Shown here: one piece after another, positions 4,996 through 6,406 of the stretch
How positions within the stretch are numbered: the stretch's first letter is position 1
How the letters are laid out: the number at the start of each line of letters is the position of its first letter
NCBI GenBank assembly: GCA_038208735.1
Contig: JBBQYL010000265.1
Location: forward strand, 1-6,406
Reading direction: 5' to 3'
Source of the DNA: Scleromatobacter sp038208735
GTDB taxonomy: Bacteria > Pseudomonadota > Gammaproteobacteria > Burkholderiales > Burkholderiaceae_C
DNA length: 6,406 nucleotides
Made by a program: the position numbers and the translations under genes
Notes under the pieces: generated by a model
What the model saw: the letters and a program-made list of their open reading frames with translations, nothing else
Database searches by the model: none
What the model was told of the DNA's origin: nothing

Positions 4996-5744
4996 TCTTT
5001 CCAGTGGTCGGAGATCCAGGGCGAGGCTTTCGCGTGGCGCCAGTTGCCGTTGCTGCGGCCCGCAAGCGCGTCGGGCGGGTTCATCACGCCGTGGAAGACC
5101 ACGATGCGCGCCCCCTTGGGAATCGACGGTGCGCGGAAATAGTTGAGCGGAAAACGCGCGATGCTGTGGTACTTGAAGCTGGCGCACCAGTCGGCGGGCC
5201 AGTATTCGAGCTTGCCCTGCTCGTGCAGCTCGCCGGAGAGGTAGGCCTGCTCGTTGCGGTACTTGGCGCGCATCGCCTCCGACCGGGTGCGGAACTTCGC
5301 CAGGATGTCGGCGTGCGCGCCCAGCTGGAACCGGTAGACCGACGAGTTGCCGGTGACGCGCCAAGGCCGTTTCCAGTCGTGGATGATCAGGAACTCGCCG
5401 GGCATCTCGAAGAACGGCGTGATGTCGTCGACGATCACGATGTCGATGTCCAGGAACAGCGCGACGCCCTTCAGGCCGTGCAGGTCGGCCTCGAAAGTGG
5501 TGAGCTTCTTCCATCCGCGCTCGGGCAGCCCGTCGGGCAGCGCCAGGTCGGGGATCGGCAGGCAGCGCACCTCCTTGCGGATGCCCTCGTCGGAGTCGGT
5601 CAGGCAGATGAACTGGAAGTCGCCGCGCAGGTGGCGGTGTACCATTGCATAGAGGCGGTTGACGTACTCCGGACCGTACTTGGATCCCCACTTCATGCAG
5701 AGCACCAGGCGGGGATTGTGGGGTGCGGGTCTGTTGTTTTCCAT
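4992..5744 (-). CDS. GT-A glycosyltransferase with DID motif, first gene of the operon
   Basis: A 250-residue predicted glycosyltransferase. It begins with a Rossmann-like strand, LVLCMKWGSKYGPEYVNRLY (13-32), followed by FQFICLTD (43-50). The catalytic centre is ALFLDIDIVIVDD (95-107), where DID (99-101) should bind metal and nucleotide sugar. The C-terminal part holds FPLNYF (198-203) and VFHGVMNPPDA (216-226), ending in a Trp-rich stretch (W235, W243, W248). I recognise it as a bacterial DXD transferase close to GT8/GT32 folds but cannot name the sugar. The start at 5744 keeps the first strand intact; ATG 5696 would cut it. No good Shine-Dalgarno sequence sits at the normal distance from 5744. 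An in-frame TTG at 5750, ten bases after AGGA, is a plausible alternative adding two residues. It leads a cassette of three transferases and lies divergent from gmhA. Confidence 0.83.
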   Translation of the reverse strand: MENNRPAPHNPRLVLCMKWGSKYGPEYVNRLYAMVHRHLRGDFQFICLTDSDEGIRKEVRCLPIPDLALPDGLPERGWKKLTTFEADLHGLKGVALFLDIDIVIVDDITPFFEMPGEFLIIHDWKRPWRVTGNSSVYRFQLGAHADILAKFRTRSEAMRAKYRNEQAYLSGELHEQGKLEYWPADWCASFKYHSIARFPLNYFRAPSIPKGARIVVFHGVMNPPDALAGRSNGNWRHAKASPWISDHWKE

Positions 5745-5876
5745 GTGCAACGCGTCGTCGTCCTGAGTGTGCTCCGGCAGCGCACCGGCCAGATATTGTG
5801 CGGCCTGGCGGCGAGCTGGTTGCAGCCGGCCTCGCGTGTTGCCAGACTGTAAATGACATTGAAGTGATTGCGGACC
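5745..5876. promoter_or_regulatory. Divergent intergenic region between the glycosyltransferase operon and gmhA
   Basis: These 132 bases separate two genes read in opposite directions, so promoters for both should lie here. No pair close to the sigma-70 consensus could be picked with confidence on either strand. The stretch just before gmhA (about 5846-5870) is clearly more AT-rich than its surroundings, as promoter DNA often is. Inference from layout only. Confidence 0.45.
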
Positions 5877-6406
5877 ATGACTTCCCTTTTCCTCGACAAC
5901 CTGGCTGAACACCAGGAGATGACCACCCGCCTCGCCGCTCTGGACGGCGTCGTCCAGTCGGCCGGCGAGCTGCTGGCTCGCGTGCTCGCCGCCGGCGGCA
6001 AGCTCCTGTTCTGCGGCAACGGCGGCTCCGCGGCCGATTCCCAGCACCTGGCCTCCGAGCTCACCGGTCGCTTCATCAAGGATCGTCGGCCGCTGGCCGG
6101 CATCGCGCTCAGCACCGACAGCTCGGCGCTCACCTGCATCGGAAACGACTACGCGTTCGAGGAAGTGTTCGCGCGGCAGCTCACGGCGCTGGCTCGCAGC
6201 GGCGACGGCCTGGTGGCCATCTCCACGTCCGGCAACTCGGCCAACGTGATCCGCGCGGTCGAGGCGGCGCGCGCCGCCGGCGTGTTCGTGGTGGGCATGC
6301 TGGGCCGCGACGGCGGCAAGCTGGCCGCGCTGTGCGACGTGGCCATCGTCGTGCCGCACACCATCACCGCACGCATCCAGGAGGCGCACATCCTGGTCGG
6401 TCATAC
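5877..6406 (+). CDS. gmhA: Sedoheptulose-7-phosphate isomerase, 3' end cut by the window
   Basis: The first 176 residues are present; the family is usually about 190-200 long, so only a short C-terminal part is missing. GmhA converts D-sedoheptulose 7-phosphate to D-glycero-D-manno-heptose 7-phosphate in the cytosol, the first step towards ADP-heptose for the lipopolysaccharide inner core. It is a SIS-domain protein: GNGGSAADSQHLASELTGRF (47-66) carries the phosphate loop, and ISTSGNSANV (115-124) the second sugar-phosphate loop. The zinc and catalytic residues match E. coli/Burkholderia H61, E65, Q172 and H180 as H57, E61, Q168 and H176, with identical spacing. GNDYAFEEVF (89-98) is also typical. 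The related replication factor DiaA has the same fold, but the GNGGS and ELTGR sequences fit GmhA better. The start at 5877 has only a weak ribosome binding site. It lies divergent from the three transferase genes, which fits a shared role in surface polysaccharide. Confidence 0.92.
   Translation, partial: MTSLFLDNLAEHQEMTTRLAALDGVVQSAGELLARVLAAGGKLLFCGNGGSAADSQHLASELTGRFIKDRRPLAGIALSTDSSALTCIGNDYAFEEVFARQLTALARSGDGLVAISTSGNSANVIRAVEAARAAGVFVVGMLGRDGGKLAALCDVAIVVPHTITARIQEAHILVGH

Noticed and set aside
4076..5065. N-terminal extension of the GT10 reading frame upstream of 4075
   Set aside because: The frame stays open by GC bias, but the extension is Arg/Pro/His-rich filler overlapping a complete second transferase; the ATGA junction marks the real start.
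4150..5142. Plus-strand open frame of 330 codons opposite the DXD transferase
   Set aside because: Shadow of the minus-strand gene with no recognisable domain.
5004..5852. Plus-strand open frame of 282 codons opposite the first transferase
   Set aside because: Shadow frame; the minus strand has the intact DID motif and Rossmann-like start.
5853..5867. Tiny upstream open frame (ATG ACA TTG AAG TGA) before gmhA
   Set aside because: Four codons with no ribosome binding site; such short frames arise by chance, and nothing suggests a leader peptide.
5693..6139. Minus-strand 148-codon frame covering the intergenic region and the start of gmhA
   Set aside because: It is antisense to gmhA, whose zinc ligands are conserved with exact spacing, and its product has no recognisable feature.
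2541..6406. Possible novel defence or mobile system in the minus-strand gene group
   Set aside because: All genes there fit glycan synthesis or DNA binding; there is no nuclease, transposase, integrase, toxin-antitoxin pair or phage gene to support a new system.

Overview
The window is very GC-rich, densely coding chromosomal DNA, with third codon positions almost always G or C. The protein families suggest a Gram-negative betaproteobacterium, most likely of the order Burkholderiales. These families are a secreted PVY-W / PVYF-W type protein, a patatin-like hydrolase with a GTSAG motif, a ComEA-like helix-hairpin-helix protein and GmhA. The taxonomic call is an inference from protein style; there is no rRNA or marker gene to fix it.

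Layout, left to right. Bases 1-169 are a leader with a small hairpin and no gene. A secreted, Gln/Arg/Gly-rich protein of unknown function (170-1087, +) carries a 21-bp in-frame tandem repeat, and its 3' end is partly duplicated just past the stop. A strong stem-loop (1153-1199) then precedes a patatin-like phospholipase (1212-2411, +). That gene converges on a minus-strand gene group, and the 129-bp gap between the two stop codons is almost filled by two inverted hairpins (2416-2534) that look like a REP doublet.

The minus-strand group reads from 5744 down to 2541: a GT-A glycosyltransferase with a DID motif (4992-5744), a second DXD glycosyltransferase (4072-4995), a GT10 fucosyltransferase-like enzyme (3023-4075), and a small exported helix-hairpin-helix protein with an Ala/Lys/Pro tail (2541-3005). 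The three glycosyltransferases are joined by two 4-base ATGA overlaps, so they are very likely one translationally coupled operon. The last gene follows after 17 bases with its own good ribosome binding site. Divergent from this operon, across 132 bp, is gmhA (5877 to the right edge, +), sedoheptulose-7-phosphate isomerase, which starts heptose synthesis for lipopolysaccharide inner core.

Taken together, the right half is a surface-glycan (LPS core, O-antigen or capsule) locus: gmhA supplies heptose and the three transferases probably decorate the glycan. I see no tRNA, rRNA, CRISPR array, transposase, or clear new defence or mobile system. The most interesting items are the inverted hairpin doublet, the GT10 enzyme within a coupled transferase cassette, the ComEA-like domain with a histone-H1-like tail, and the structured DNA around the end of the first gene.
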